64,000 bases of DNA from Ovis canadensis (Eukaryota > Chordata > Mammalia > Artiodactyla > Bovidae), in contig NC_091245.1 of NCBI RefSeq assembly GCF_042477335.2, forward strand, positions 84,110,501 through 84,174,500. Direction: 5' to 3'. The notes beneath the pieces were generated by a model that had not been told where the DNA came from, did not search any database, and was given only the letters and a program-made list of their open reading frames with translations. Below, one piece after another: positions 22,186-33,905 of the stretch (positions are counted from its first letter, which is position 1; each line of letters begins with the position of its first letter). Both the position numbers and the translations under genes were made by a program.

Positions 22186-25026
22186 GAGTTGGAGAACCCC
22201 AGAGTTAGTAGAAGGAAAGAAATCTTAAAAATTAGGGCAGAAATAAATGCAAAAGAAACAAAAGAGACCATAGCAAAAATCAACAAAGCCAAAAGCTGGT
22301 TCTTTGAAAGGATAAATAAAATTGACAAACCATTAGCCAGACTCATCAAGAAGCAAAGAGAGAAAAATCGAATCAATAAAATTAGAAATGAAAATGGAGA
22401 GATCACAACAGACAACACAGAAATACAAAGGATCATAAGAGAATACTATCAGCAGTTGTATGCCAATAAAATGGACAACGTGGAAGAAATGGACAAATTC
22501 TTAGAAAAGTACAATTTTCCAAAACTGAACCAGGAAGAAATAGAAAATCTTAACAGACCCATCACAAGCACGGAAATTGATACTGTAATCAGAAATCTTC
22601 CAGCAAACAAAAGCCCAGGTCCAGATGGCTTCACAGCTGAATTCTACCAAAAATTTCGAGAAGAGCTAACACCTATCCTACTCAAACTCTTCCAGAAAAT
22701 TGCAGAGGAAGGTAAACTTCCAAACACATTCTATGAGGCCACCATCACCCTAATACCAAAACCTGACAAAGATGTCACAAAAAAGGAAAACTACAGGCCA
22801 ATATCTCTGATGAACATAGATGCAAAAATCCTCAACAAAATTCTAGCAATCAGAATCCAACAACACATTAAAAAGATCATACACCATGACCAAGTGGGCT
22901 TTATCCCAGGGATGCAAGGATTCTTCAATATCCGCAAATCAATCAATGTAATTCACCACATTAACAAATTGAAAAATAAAAACCATATGATTATCTCAAT
23001 AGATGCAGAGAAGGCCTTTGACAAAATTCAACATCCATTTATGATAAAAACTCTCCAGAAAGCAGGAATAGAAGGAACATACCTCAACATAATAAAAGCT
23101 ATCTATGACAAACCCACAGCAAACATTATCCTCAATGGTGAAAAATTGAAAGCATTTCCCCTAAAGTCAGGAACAAGACAAGGGTGTCCACTTTCACCGC
23201 TACTATTCAACATAGTTCTGGAAGTTTTGGCCACAGCAATCAGAGCAGAAAAAGAAATAAAAGGAATCCAAATTGGAAAAGAAGAAGTAAAACTCTCACT
23301 GTTTGCAGATGACATGATCCTCTACATGGAAAACCCTAAAGACTCCACCAGAAAATTACTAGAGCTAATCAATGAATATAGTAAAGTTGCAGGATATAAA
23401 ATCAACACACAGAAATCCCTTGCATTCCTATACATGAATAATGAGAAAGTAGAAAAAGAAATTAAGGAAACAATTCCATTCACCATTGCAACGAAAAGAA
23501 TAAAATACTTAGGAATATATCTACCTAAAGAAACTAAAGACCTGTATATAGAAAACTATAAAACACTGATGAAAGAAATCAAAGAGGACACTAATAGATG
23601 GAGAAATATACCATGTTCATGGATTGGAAGAATCAATATAGTGAAAATGAGTATACTACCCAAAGCAATTTACAAATTCAATGCAATCCCTATCAAGCTA
23701 CCAGCCACATTTTTCACAGAACTAGAACAAATAATTTCAAGATTTGTATGGAAATACAAAAAACCTCGAATAGCCAAAGCAATCTTGAGAAAGAAGAATG
23801 GAACTGGAGGAATCAACTTGCCTGACTTCAGGCTCTACTACAAAGCCACAGTCATCAAGACAGTATGGTACTGGCACAAAGACAGACATATAGATCAATG
23901 GAACAAAATAGAAAGCCCAGAGATAAATCCACACACATATGGACACCTTATCTTTGACAAAGGAGGCAAGAATATACAATGGAGTAAAGACAATCTCTTT
24001 AACAAGTGGTGCTGGGAAAACTGGTCAACCACTTGTAAAAGAATGAAACTAGATCACTTTCTAACACCGCACACAAAAATAAACTCAAAATGGATTAAAG
24101 ATCTAAATGTAAGATCAGAAACTATAAAACTCCTAGAGGAGAACATAGGCAAAACACTCTCAGACATAAATCACAGCAGGATCCTCTATGATCCACCTCC
24201 CAGAATTCTGGAAATAAAAGCAAAAATAAACAAATGGGATCTAATTAAAATTAAAAGCTTCTGCACAACAAAGGAAACTATAAGCAAGGTGAAAAGACAG
24301 CCTTCTGAATGGGAGAAAATAATAGCAAATGAAGCAACTGACAAACAACTAATCTCAAAAATATACAAGCAACTTATGCAGCTCAATTCCAGAAAAATAA
24401 ACGACCCAATCAAAAAATGGGCCAAAGAACTAAATAGACATTTCTCCAAAGAAGACATACGGATGGCTAACAAACACATGAAAAGATGCTCAACATCACT
24501 CATTATTAGAGAAATGCAAATCAAAACCACAATGAGGTACCACTTCACACCAGTCAGAATGGCTGCGATCCAAAAATCTGCAAGCAATAAATGCTGGAGA
24601 GGGTGTGGAGAAAAGGGAACCCTCCTACACTGTTGGTGGGAATGCAAACTAGTACAGCCACTATGGAGAACGGTGTGGAGATTCCTTAAAAAATTGCAAA
24701 TAGAACTACCTTATGACCCAGCAATCCCCCTGCTGGGCATACACACCGAGGAAACCAGAATTGAAAGAGACACATGTACCCCAATGTTCATTGCAGCACT
24801 GTTTATAATAGCCAAGACATGGAAACAACCTAGATGTCCATCAGCAGATGAATGGATAAGAAAGCTGTGGTACATATACACAATGGAGTATTACTCAGCC
24901 GTTAAAAAGAATTCATTTGAATCAGTTCTGATGAGATGGATGAAACTGGAGCCGATTATACAGAGTGAAGTAAGCCAGAAAGAAAAACACCAATACAGTA
25001 TACTAACACATATATATGGAATTTAG
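22186..25026 (+). CDS. L1 ORF2 protein, C-terminal three quarters (reverse transcriptase and Cys domain), uninterrupted
   Basis: One open frame of 946 codons from the truncation point to a TAG stop. In full L1s ORF2p nicks the target and copies its own RNA. Here the endonuclease and the true start are missing; the frame simply opens at the 5' break, so no start codon should be assigned (22189 is TTG). Seen domains: RT with [18 protein letters not shown] (about residue 203), the AEKAFDKI segment, [12 protein letters not shown] and the catalytic FADD (residues 373-376, nt 23302-23313), then a thumb and long basic region, and the C-terminal zinc-knuckle-like CX3CX7HX4C motif (C803, C807, H815, C820). 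All these residues are intact. Without ORF1, promoter or endonuclease it should not move on its own. Confidence 0.95.
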   Translation, partial: ELENPRVSRRKEILKIRAEINAKETKETIAKINKAKSWFFERINKIDKPLARLIKKQREKNRINKIRNENGEITTDNTEIQRIIREYYQQLYANKMDNVEEMDKFLEKYNFPKLNQEEIENLNRPITSTEIDTVIRNLPANKSPGPDGFTAEFYQKFREELTPILLKLFQKIAEEGKLPNTFYEATITLIPKPDKDVTKKENYRPISLMNIDAKILNKILAIRIQQHIKKIIHHDQVGFIPGMQGFFNIRKSINVIHHINKLKNKNHMIISIDAEKAFDKIQHPFMIKTLQKAGIEGTYLNIIKAIYDKPTANIILNGEKLKAFPLKSGTRQGCPLSPLLFNIVLEVLATAIRAEKEIKGIQIGKEEVKLSLFADDMILYMENPKDSTRKLLELINEYSKVAGYKINTQKSLAFLYMNNEKVEKEIKETIPFTIATKRIKYLGIYLPKETKDLYIENYKTLMKEIKEDTNRWRNIPCSWIGRINIVKMSILPKAIYKFNAIPIKLPATFFTELEQIISRFVWKYKKPRIAKAILRKKNGTGGINLPDFRLYYKATVIKTVWYWHKDRHIDQWNKIESPEINPHTYGHLIFDKGGKNIQWSKDNLFNKWCWENWSTTCKRMKLDHFLTPHTKINSKWIKDLNVRSETIKLLEENIGKTLSDINHSRILYDPPPRILEIKAKINKWDLIKIKSFCTTKETISKVKRQPSEWEKIIANEATDKQLISKIYKQLMQLNSRKINDPIKKWAKELNRHFSKEDIRMANKHMKRCSTSLIIREMQIKTTMRYHFTPVRMAAIQKSASNKCWRGCGEKGTLLHCWWECKLVQPLWRTVWRFLKKLQIELPYDPAIPLLGIHTEETRIERDTCTPMFIAALFIIAKTWKQPRCPSADEWIRKLWYIYTMEYYSAVKKNSFESVLMRWMKLEPIIQSEVSQKEKHQYSILTHIYGI

Positions 25027-25366
25027 GAAGATGGCAATGACGACCCTGTATGCAAGACAGGGAAAGAGACACAGATGTGTATAACGGACTTTTGGACTCA
25101 GAGGGAGAGGGAGAGGGTGGGATGATTTGGGAGAATGACATTCTAACATGTATACTATCATGTGAATTGAATCACCAGTCTATGTCTGACGCAGGATGCA
25201 GCATGCTTGGGGCTGGTGCATGGGGATGACCCAGAAAGTTGTTATGGGGAGGGAGGTGGGAGGGGGGTTCATGTTTGGGAATGCATGTAAGAATTAAAGA
25301 TTTTAAAATTTAAAAAATAAAAAACTAAAATTTAAAAAAATAAAAAAGAAAAAAAAAAGAAAAAAA
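25027..25366 (+). other. L1 3' UTR and A-rich tail
   Basis: Shares GAAGATGGCAATGACGACCC, GAGGGAGAGGGAGAGGGTGG and the G-rich GGGAGGTGGGAGGGGGGTTC with the L1 end at 36.0 kb, then diverges into an AT-rich terminus without the GTGGATTCATGTCAATGTAT-like segment present in the other two L1 ends. Confidence 0.9.
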
Positions 25367-25379
25367 AAAAGAAACATCA
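25367..25379. repeat. Right target-site duplication of young L1
   Basis: AAAAGAAACATCA, partner of 22173-22185. Confidence 0.9.
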
Positions 25380-27224
25380 ATCAGCTGCTAGCGTTGAGCA
25401 CAGACAGATTGCGGTACATATTAGAGTGTGTGAATTTTAAAATTACATTCAGAATACAGACAAAAGTTTGTAAAAATAACAAAAACTAAAGCACATGATT
25501 CTACAAGAGCATTTTACTAATTTAGACAATTTCTGTCTCTTGGATATATTTAATTCAGTAGTTAAGCTTTATAGTTCAATGTTCTAGATAAGTCTACCTT
25601 TGGATTTTGTGGCATATAAATATAGAGTATTATATTGGAAATCACATAACAGTTGTTTGTTCAGTTTGGTGTTTGGCCACAATTCTTAGTATTAATAAAA
25701 TAAAATATTCATTATAGATAGTTCCTGAGAGACCTGGGGCCTATATTGTGGAGCCACAAAGTCTGATTAAATGCAGGAAAGTACATAGCATTACTATGGG
25801 CTCTCAGTTGGCTACAAATCCAGTGCGTCTTCTTTAACAGCTTAGCTTTTATCTCCTATAATATGTCCTCAATTTGGTCACAGCATTGAAACAAAAGAAG
25901 CAAATCTGAAAACTCAACTACAAATCAATTCAATTTACTGTATGTCTTTAGTGGCTAAATTGCAGGATAAAGCTCCTATTTATATAAAACACATACACGT
26001 AAGTCAGCAGTGTGCTTTTACTTTGACATCAAATCAAATTATATGGACATTTAACTGAAAAATAATCCTATTCTAGTGAATTTTAAATTCAAGATACTTT
26101 TGATGAAAATAGATTGCTCTTATTGACATTTATTATTTTCAATTCTGAGTCACATTAATGTAATTCACCATCTAAAATTTCAATCCTATACATCTTTAAC
26201 ATGCATAAAACTGTTTAGCTGTGAATGTATTTTTATAAAACTATATGTTCTATACATGGTTTTGAAGTAAAAGGCAATATTCTTACCTTTGAGTCTAGAA
26301 TGATTACTTGAAAAGAATATGATGCTCATTTATTTAAGATTAGTTAGTTCTTTAATATTCAAGCATAGTATCATACCAGTTAATTGCCAGGAGAAAAATG
26401 CTCTGGATATGGGCCTGCAGTTCAGGAGCTGCAAGAAGGGAGGCAGCCAGGATTAATAGATTTTTGGCAAGATGCATCAATCAGCCAAGGAATCAGGAAT
26501 TCTCACTCAAGCCACCTTAACATACCTGGGAAATACTGTACTTGCACAGGGAGGTTTTTCAGATCAATGGGACAGCACCTGCTGTACTTTGCTTTGAGAT
26601 ATGGAATTTTAGTTCCAAGAAGTGCTAACAAATATCTGATGTCAAAGAGTGAACCAATAATGAAAGAAAATTTCCAGAGGGCAATATTTTGCTCCCATAA
26701 ATGCTGGGCTGTAACCAGAATGTAATTGTATTTGAAAAAAAAATTAATTTGTCTAAAGGGTGACACTGGAAAATATCTTATGCTGCAAATTACCTGGTCA
26801 CTTAGTAAATGTACATGATATAAGCTTTATCATTTTACATTTTAATTTAAATATAAAATAGAAAGAACACGTGCTCAAAAGATCCATATTTGGTCCATTC
26901 ATTTTACCTCTCCAAGGTCCATTTTCCTCAAGGCTAAGATAGAAATAATACCTATCTTTTAGAACAAGTGCATGGATCAGTGACAATGTCTGTAAAATTT
27001 CCTACAGTGTACTCAGTGGAGATGCTAGATCAATAGGAAAGAATTTGTTTCTGTCCAAATCTTCAAATAGCACTTAAAAGGCAGGTGAATATGAACACCT
27101 TAGTATTTTCTGTTTACCTTGACATAATGCTTATTCTGTGACTCCTCCTCTACTATTGTATGACAGCAGCAGTGTGGAAGTATCAGTTCTATTATCTTCT
27201 TTCCAATACTGAATGCTAAAATTA
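25380..27224. other. Single-copy AT-rich stretch
   Basis: No young repeat. The open frame at 26384-26725 (113 codons) has no recognised domain and no neighbouring coding signal, so I do not call it a gene. Confidence 0.4.
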
Positions 27225-27480
27225 TTTCTACTCATTCACTTAATCAATATTTAACAATGCCTACTATGTGCCAGTCTCTGTACCAAGCAAAAGAGTTACA
27301 AAGATGCGTAACTGTGCTCCTGCCACTGTAAAGTTTACCGTCTGCTCAGTAGAGCCACGAAGGTAACTGTACACCCAAATATTGGCTTTGATGCCTAATA
27401 ATCAGTAGCCACACAAAACAGTAAAATAAAATACTATATCCTACAATATGAAAATTCTGATTAGGAATCTCTCTATTTCG
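27225..27480 (-). repeat. L2-like 3' end, decayed
   Basis: The string CACTTAATCAATATTTAACA followed by CCTACTATGTGCCAGTCTCT and a TGCTCCTGCCACTGTAAAGT segment matches the reverse-complement pattern of mammalian L2-type 3' ends. Limits are approximate. Confidence 0.6.
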
Positions 27481-27939
27481 GTTTTGTGTGTATGGAGAGA
27501 GCAGGGGAAGAGGGAAAGGATGAAACACCGAGGAACAAATATGTGGAGCGAGGCAGTCAAAATGTCATTGACCCTATCATTCTCCATATATATGAAATAA
27601 TGATCAAATAAAAATGTAGCGGTATATAGCAGACAACTGGGAAAACATTATCACTATATAAAATTAGGAAGCAGAAATAATTAAGAAAAAGATCACTACT
27701 ATTAAACTACTTGGAAAAATAAAACTGAAGCAATAATTGCATAACTGGTAATGAAAGTGCCTGTTTGTAATAACTTCACCAAATTTGAAGTTGAGTTTAC
27801 TGCATCTGACCTTTCATGTCTATAGTGTATATGTTCTCACTATGTTTTTACATATAATTAAAAGTTTATTCTTTGGGTTACTAGTATTTATGAAAGTGGA
27901 AAATTTAAGCCCTGTAATCTTTTTGGTTTAATTTTGCTT
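27481..27939. other. Single-copy AT-rich stretch
   Basis: Nothing recognisable between the L2-like piece and the old L1. Confidence 0.4.
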
Positions 27940-28988
27940 TTTACAGTTTATTATGATATACTTAATGTATAATAAACTCATAATTTTAATATACAAATTT
28001 GATATGTTGGAATATATATATTATACACCCTTGAAACCATTATCACAATCATGATAGTGAACATATCCACTACCCCTGAAAGTTTCCTCATGTTCCTTGG
28101 TAATCGCTTTCTCAAGCCCCTTCTCCCCACCACAGGCAACTCTGACCCATTTTCTCTCACTATAGGTTGCAGTGAGAGAACTGCATTTTCTAAAATTTAA
28201 AGAAATAATCATAAAAATGTATTCTTTATGTCTTCTTTCATTCAGCATAATTATTTTGAGATTTCCTCATGCTGTTTTTAAATAGCTTATTATTGTGTTA
28301 CCCGGTAACATTCCTTTGTATGGATTGGCCATATTTGTTTATATATTCAGCTGTTGATGGATTTTTGGATTGTTTTGAGTTTGAAGCTACTCTGAATAAA
28401 TATGCTGAATAGACACACAGATAAAAATCACTGTATGGACATATACTCTCATTCCTTTAGGGTAAATGGCTAGCAGGAGAATAGCTGTGTCATTTGGTGG
28501 TTATGTTATTAATTCATCAAGAAACCGCCACACCATATTCCAGAATTGCATCTTTAATTCCCACTAGCAGTGCATGAGAGCTTCATTCGCTCCACATAGT
28601 CGCCAGTACTTGGCTTGGTAAATTTCTAAAATTCTCTCTATTATAAGAGGTGAGTAATGGTATCTCATTATATTTTATTTGGTATTTCCCAATTAGTAAT
28701 TATAAGAGATTCTCAAACCTCTTCATATAATTATTTGCAACCACTACATCTTCTTAAATAAGATGTCTGTTCAGATTTTCTGCCAAACTCTTTAGTGGGT
28801 CATTTTGTTTTCATTCTAATGTGTTCTGAGAGTATATTTTATAATCTGGATATAAGTCCCTTATCCAATATCTAACTTGAAATTATTTTCTTCTAGTCTG
28901 TGGCTTTAAGAGCTTGTAGCTTAATTCTCTTAAAAGACTGTTTTGGAGATCACAGTTTGTAAGTTTAGAGAAGTATAATTTATCAGTA
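27940..28988 (-). mobile_element. Old L1 (L1M-type) 3' part
   Basis: Minus-strand ancient L1: 3' UTR at the left (GAAACCATTATCACAATCAT, GGCAACTCTGACCCATTTTC), then the 3' third of ORF2 in reverse (CTTCTTTCATTCAGCATAAT, CCCACTAGCAGTGCATGAGA, TATAAGTCCCTTATCCAATA). Many stops. It abuts another old L1 on the opposite strand. Confidence 0.85.
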
Positions 28989-29211
28989 ACTGTTATAAAC
29001 ATAGAAGCAAAACTTCTAAAGAAACTTGTAAAGAAAATTCTAGCTAATTCAATCTAACAATATATAAATAGAATAAAATATTATGACCAGGTGGGACTTT
29101 TCAACATCCATTCCTATTTAAAGTAAAAAATAAATTAATTAAAAATCCTGTCAGAGAACATAAAAGAGAAAGTCTTCTCTCTGAAAATGGGCACCTACAA
29201 ATAATGTTGTG

Positions 29212-29438
29212 TTTCCCAGATGGTGCTGGTGGTAAAGAAACTGCCTGCCAATACAGGAGACATGGGAAAGGCAGGTTGGATTCATGAGTTAGGAAGATCC
29301 CCTGGAGGAGGGCATGGCAACCACTCAAGTATTCTTGTCTGGAGAATCCCATGGATAGAGGAGCCTGATGGGCTATACTCCATAGGGTCACAAAGATTCG
29401 GGCACGACTAAAGCCACTTAGCACATACATGCAACAAC
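29212..29438 (+). mobile_element. Bov-tA SINE inside old L1
   Basis: Head GTTTCCCAGATGGTGCTGGT, middle AGGAAGATCCCCTGGAGGAG, 3' end GGTCACAAAGATTCGGGCAC with an ACAT/CAACAA tail. It splits the L1 between its 28989 and 29439 pieces. Confidence 0.93.
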
Positions 29439-29710
29439 AATGTTAAACATCATACGTAATGTTAAAAATATGAAATCCTTTCCCCCTAAAATTGGGAATG
29501 AGAAGAGGACGACTCTTCTCAGCACCCCTATTCAACTTTGTACTGAAGATTCTAATCCGTGAAATAAGGCATAAAATAAGTGACGTGCAAATTTAGGAAA
29601 AGCTACTAGAATAAGCAAGTTTAGCCAAATTGCAAGATAAGACATCATGATTGTAGTCATGATTTAATTTCATTTAAAAGCAACATTTTTAATAGAATAG
29701 AAATATGATT

Positions 29711-29915
29711 CAGCATGTGTGTTAAGTCACTTTCAGTTGTGTCCGACTCTTTTCGGCCCCATGGATGGTAGCCCTCCAGGCTCCTCTGTCTATGGGATTC
29801 TCCAGGCAAGAATACTGGAGTGGGTCACCATGCCCTCCTCCAGGGGATCTTCCTGTCTCCTGTGGCTCCTGCATTGTAGGCAGATTCTTTACTGCTGCGC
29901 CACCTGGAAAGCCCA
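29711..29915 (-). mobile_element. Bov-tA SINE inside old L1, with target-site duplication
   Basis: Minus-strand SINE (TTTCAGTTGTGTCCGACTCT to TGCGCCACCTGGAAAGCCCA). The flanks GAAATATGATT (29700-29710) and GAAATACGATT (29916-29926) are an 11-bp duplication with one mismatch. Confidence 0.94.
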
Positions 29916-30336
29916 GAAATACGATTACTTTAGAATAAACCTAGCAGAACATGTGTAAAGGTTATACATTTAAAATTATAAACATTGCTAACACAATTTA
30001 AAGACTCAATTAAATAGTGAGATTTTATCATGTTTCTAGTTCAGAGCACTCAGTATGATGATAATTTTTTTCTCCAAAGTGTGTCTCTAGATTATATCTA
30101 TAGATTCAACACAATCCTAGTAAAAATTATAGCAGAATTTTTTGTAGAAATCTTCATTTTTGTTTTAAAATTCATATGAAAATACTAAGGATCTTGAATA
30201 GCTCAAATATTTTTGAAAAAATTGGAGATCTGGAATAAAGCAGCAACACACACACAAAAAAAGATGTGGGTTTTGACTTAAATGTAGTCAAATAGATCAA
30301 ATAACAGAATAGAGAATCTAGTGATAGATCTGTATA

Positions 30337-32490
30337 CAGGCATACCTCAGAGATACTGTGGGTTTCTGGACCACTTCAATAAAGTAAATATTGGAATAAA
30401 GTGAGTCACAAATCTTTTTTTGGCTTCCCAGTGCATATAAAAGTTGTGTTTCTACTGTAGTGCATTAAAGGTGGAATACTATTATGTCTAAATATAATAT
30501 ACTTAGTTTAAACATACTTTATCGGTAAAAACGCTAACCATCATTTGAGTCTTTATTAGTCATAATTATTTTGCTGGTGGAAGATCTTGCCTCAGTGTTG
30601 ATGACTGTGACTAATTAGGGTGGAGGTTGCCAAAGGTTGAGGTGACCATAGCAATTTCTTAAAATAAGATAGCAATGAAGTTTGTCACATAGATCTTTTT
30701 CTCTGTAGTGTACAAGGCTACTTGAGACAGTTTACTTACAGCAGGATTTCTTTCAAAATCAAAAGTCAATCCTCTCGAACTTCTTGCTGATTTATCAGTT
30801 AAGTTTCTGTAATATTCTAAATACTTTGCTGTCATTTCAACAACTTCATAGCATCTTCATCAGTAATAAATTCCATCTCAAGAAACCACTTTATTTGCAT
30901 ATCCATGAGAAGCAACTCCATCCGTTTTAAGTTTTATCATGAGATGACAGCAATTCAGTCTCACCTTCAATGTCCACTTCTGATTCCAGTTCTCTTGCTG
31001 TTTCTACCACATCATCAGTTCCTTCCTCCACTGTAATCTCGAACCCCTCAAAGTCATCCATGAGGGTTGGAATCAGCTTCTTCCAAAATCCCATTAATAT
31101 TGATATTTTCACCTTTCCCCATGAATCATAAATGCCTTTAATGGCATGAGAATATGGATGTTGTATTCTCAGGCATGAAAATACCATTAACCTCATTGTG
31201 CCTCTCCATCAGAGTTCTTGATTGACCAGGTGCAATGTCAATGAACAGTAGTATTTTGGAAGGAAATTTTCTTTTTTTGAACAGTAAGTCTTAACAGTGG
31301 GTGGCCTTAAAACATTCAGTACATGATATTGCAAACTGATGTATTGTCATTCAGGCTTGTTCTACTTATAGAGCACAAGCAAAGTTAATTTAGCATCATC
31401 CTTAGGGACTCTAGGATTTTTAGAATGGTAAATAAGGACCGGCTTCAACTTATAGTCACCAGCTGTACTAGTTCCTAACATGAAAGTCAACCTGTCTTTT
31501 AAAGCTTTGAAGCTGGAGATTGACTTCTCTTCTCTAGTTATGAAAGGCTTAGATGGCATTTTCTTCCCCAAAAGGCTGTTTCATCTGTATTAAAATCTGT
31601 TTTTTTAGTGTAGCTACCTTCTTTAATGATCTTCACTAGATCTTCTAGATAACTTGCTGCAACTTCTCCATCAGCACTTGCTCCTTTACCTTGTACTTTT
31701 ATGTTTTGGAGATGGCGACTTTCCTTGAACCTCATGAACCAACCTCTGCTAGCTTCACACTTTTCTCCTGCAGCTTCATCACCTCCCTCAGCCTTCATCA
31801 GATTAAAGAGTTAGGGTCTTGCTCTGGATTAAGCTTTTGCTTAAGACAATGTTGTAGTCAGTTTAATGTTCTAGTCAGACAACTAAAGCTTCCTTCATAT
31901 CAGCAGTGAGGCTGTTCCACTTCTTATCATTTGTGTGCTCACTGGAGCAGTACTTTAATTTCCTTCAAGAACTTTTCCTTTGCATTCACAACTTGGCTAA
32001 CTGTTTGGCACAAGAGGCCTAGCTTTCAGCCCATCTTGGTTTTCAACAATTCTTCCTCACCAAGTTTAATAATTTCTAATTTTTAACTTAAAGTTAGAGA
32101 TGTGGCTTGAATACTTAGAGACCATTGTAGGGTTATTAATAGACTGATTGCAGTAATGTTGGGTCTCAGGAAATTGGGAGGCCAGAGGAGAGGGAGAGAG
32201 ACAGAGGAATAACTGGTCAGTCAAAACGCACACATTTGTTGATTAAGTTTGCCATCTTATATGAAAGTGATTTGTGCCACCTCAAATAATTGCAATACTA
32301 ACATCAATATCACAAATCATAGATCACTATAACAAATACGATAGTAATTAAAAGCTAGAAATACTAGAAGAATTACTAAAAGAGAGGCAGGAAATGAGAA
32401 AATGCTCTTGCAAAAAATGGTGCCAATAGACAATAAACTTACTTGACATAGAGCGGTCACATAGTATCTGCAAAGTGCAATAAAATAAAA
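30337..32490 (-). mobile_element. Tigger (pogo-type Tc1/mariner) DNA transposon relic
   Basis: The left end CAGGCATACCTCAGAGATAC follows a TA dinucleotide (30335-30336), the usual target of this superfamily. The body aligns in order with Tigger1-like elements as I remember them, including TTGCTGGTGGAAGATCTTGC and TCCTTTGCATTCACAACTTG. The right terminal repeat is cut off after GCAAAGTGCAATAAAATAAA, where a SINE begins, so the last part of the terminal repeat and its TA are lost or displaced. It sits inside the old L1 at 28989-33905. Confidence 0.93.
30730..32125 (-). pseudogene. Tigger transposase relic (DDE type)
   Basis: Minus-strand remains of the transposase that would cut and paste the element. 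Pieces: 31538-31798 ([20 protein letters not shown] from the DNA-binding part, and [12 protein letters not shown] with the first catalytic aspartate of the DDE triad), 31362-31571 ([20 protein letters not shown], with LTFMLGTSTAGDYKLKPVLI), and 30927-31196 (GFWKKLIPTLMDDFEGFEIT, near the C-terminus). Frames change between pieces and a segment between 31150 and 31200 looks deleted relative to the family. Non-functional. Confidence 0.87.
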
Positions 32491-32641
32491 GTGAAAATGA
32501 AAGTCGCTCAGTCATGTCTGACTCTTTGTGATCCCATGGGTTGCATAGTCCATGGAATTCTCTAGGTCAGAATACTGGAGTGGGTAGTCTTTCCCAAGAC
32601 ACACCAGAATACTGGAGTGCGTAACCATTCCCAAGAACAAT
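32491..32641 (-). mobile_element. Bov-tA body fragment with a 37-bp internal duplication
   Basis: Minus-strand SINE body (AAGTCGCTCAGTCATGTCTG, ATGGAATTCTCTAGGTCAGA) truncated before the tRNA head. CAGAATACTGGAGTG starts twice, at 32568 and 32605, giving two adjacent 37-bp copies (32568-32604, 32605-32641). It replaces the right terminal repeat of Tigger. Confidence 0.88.
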
Positions 32642-32850
32642 TTATTTCTGAAAATACTCTAATGGAATTCAGTAGGAAAAGGTAACTATTTTCAACAAAT
32701 GATACTGGAACAATTGGAAGTCTGATTTTAAAAAAGGGCTAATACAAATTAACGTCAACTTGTATCTTGTAATTAAACCTAAGTTAATCATACATGTAAA
32801 TGTTCAACCTAATACTATAAACATTCTAAAATAAAACATAGGAGTACATT

Positions 32851-33201
32851 CTCAATTTTTTGCTTATTTATTTGATTTTGGCTGTGCAGGGTCTTCCTTG
32901 CTGCGTGGGCTTTTTTCTCACTGCAGTAAGCAGGGACCACTCTCTAGTTGCAGTGCACAGGCTTCTCATTGCAGTGGCTGCTCTTGCTGCGGAGCGCAGG
33001 TTCTAGGACATGCAGACTTCAGTAAACGTGGCACGTGGGCCCATTAGCTGCGGCTCCCAGGCTCTAGAGCCCAGGCTCAGTAGTTGTGGCACATGGAGTT
33101 AGCTGCTCTGTGGCATGTGGAATCTTCCTGGACCAGGGATCGAAACTTTGTGTCCTGCATTGGCAGGTGGATTCTTTACAACTGAGCCACCAGGAAAGCC
33201 C
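32851..33201 (-). mobile_element. CHR-type tRNA-Glu SINE (cetartiodactyl)
   Basis: Minus-strand SINE: tRNA-like head at the right (CAACTGAGCCACCAGGAAAG), a GC-rich middle (GGCTCCCAGGCTCTAGAGCC) and a 3' end at the left (TTTATTTGATTTTGGCTGTG). The body differs from Bov-tA. The flanks AGGAGTACATT (32840-32850) and AGGAATACATT (33202-33212) are an 11-bp duplication with one mismatch. Confidence 0.9.
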
Positions 33202-33905
33202 AGGAATACATTTTTTAACCTTGGTTTATGTTAAGATTCTTAAGATAAAGCACCACAAAATTCATTATAGGAAAATATTGATAAAACGACTTCCTGAAGA
33301 TACAAAATGATACTTTTTGGAAGTAAATAAAAAGACAAGCCAAAGACTGAGAGAAAATACTTATTAAGCATATTTTTTTATCCATAATATATAAGCAAAC
33401 TCTCAAAACTCAGGAAGAAAACAATTTTTTAAAAGCTTTAAATGAGCAAAGAATTTGAAAAGGCACTTCAACAGAGAAGAGTAACAGTAGCAAAAAATAT
33501 ATGAATACATGCTCAGTGTCATTAATTGTTATGAAAATGCAAGTGAAACTTCAATGATAGACAACCTAACACTTACAGGGATGGGTAAAATGAAAAACAC
33601 TGATTGAGGCAAGAGTTGACAATGCTCTGGAGCAACTGAAACTCTCATACCCTGCTAGTGAGAATGTAAAATGATACAACTTTGGAAAACCATTTGGTAG
33701 TTTCTTAAAAGTTAAACCTGCACATGCTCTATGATTGGCTGTTCCACTCATTGACCATACTACACCTATGAGGAAAGAAAGCATATGTTCATACCAACAA
33801 TTGTACATGAATATTCACAGTAACATAATTTGTAATAGCAAAAATCAGTAAAACAACACAAACACCTCTCAATGGGTAAATGAATAAATTGTGGCACAGT
33901 CACTC

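Larger units (their letters stand above)
22186..25366 (+). mobile_element. Young 5'-truncated L1 LINE
   Basis: Plus-strand ruminant L1 beginning within ORF2, after the endonuclease, and running through the ORF2 stop (25024-25026), a 3' UTR of about 250 bp with a G-rich stretch (25235-25268) and an A-rich tail (25300-25366). Flanked by 13-bp target-site duplications. No stop or frameshift over 2.8 kb, so the insertion looks recent. Its 3' UTR end (after GGGAATGCATGTAAGAATTA) differs from that of the L1 ends at 36.0 and 55.1 kb. Confidence 0.97.
28989..33905 (+). mobile_element. Old L1 (L1M-type) ORF2, split by nested insertions
   Basis: The plus-strand L1 ORF2 relic can be followed across five pieces: 28989-29211 (AACATAGAAGCAAAACTTCT), 29439-29699 (AGCACCCCTATTCAACTTTG, the PLLFN part of RT), 29927-30336, 32642-32850 (TTCAACAAATGATACTGGAA) and 33202-33905 (the 3' end of ORF2, ending GGTAAATGAATAAATTGTGG). 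The gaps are a SINE, a second SINE, Tigger with its SINE, and a CHR-type SINE. The order is collinear with an L1, so this is one element inserted before the others. Confidence 0.83.

Noticed and set aside
22065..22436. Minus-strand frame opposite the L1 ORF2, and other hydrophobic minus-strand frames at 24186-24647 and 61932-62201
   Set aside because: Antisense of A-rich L1 coding sequence gives Phe/Leu/Ile-rich frames that look like membrane proteins; not real genes.
22189..25026. Host gene for a reverse transcriptase
   Set aside because: Target-site duplications, A-rich tail and 5' truncation show a retrotransposon insertion, not a domesticated gene.
26384..26725. 113-codon frame in single-copy DNA
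   Set aside because: No recognisable domain, no coding-like neighbours or splice context that I can support; length is possible by chance.
27940..29211. Twin-priming inversion for the old L1 pair at 28988
   Set aside because: The minus-strand piece contains the 3' UTR and the same ORF2 3' region that the plus-strand element also has at 33.4-33.9 kb, so these are two insertions.
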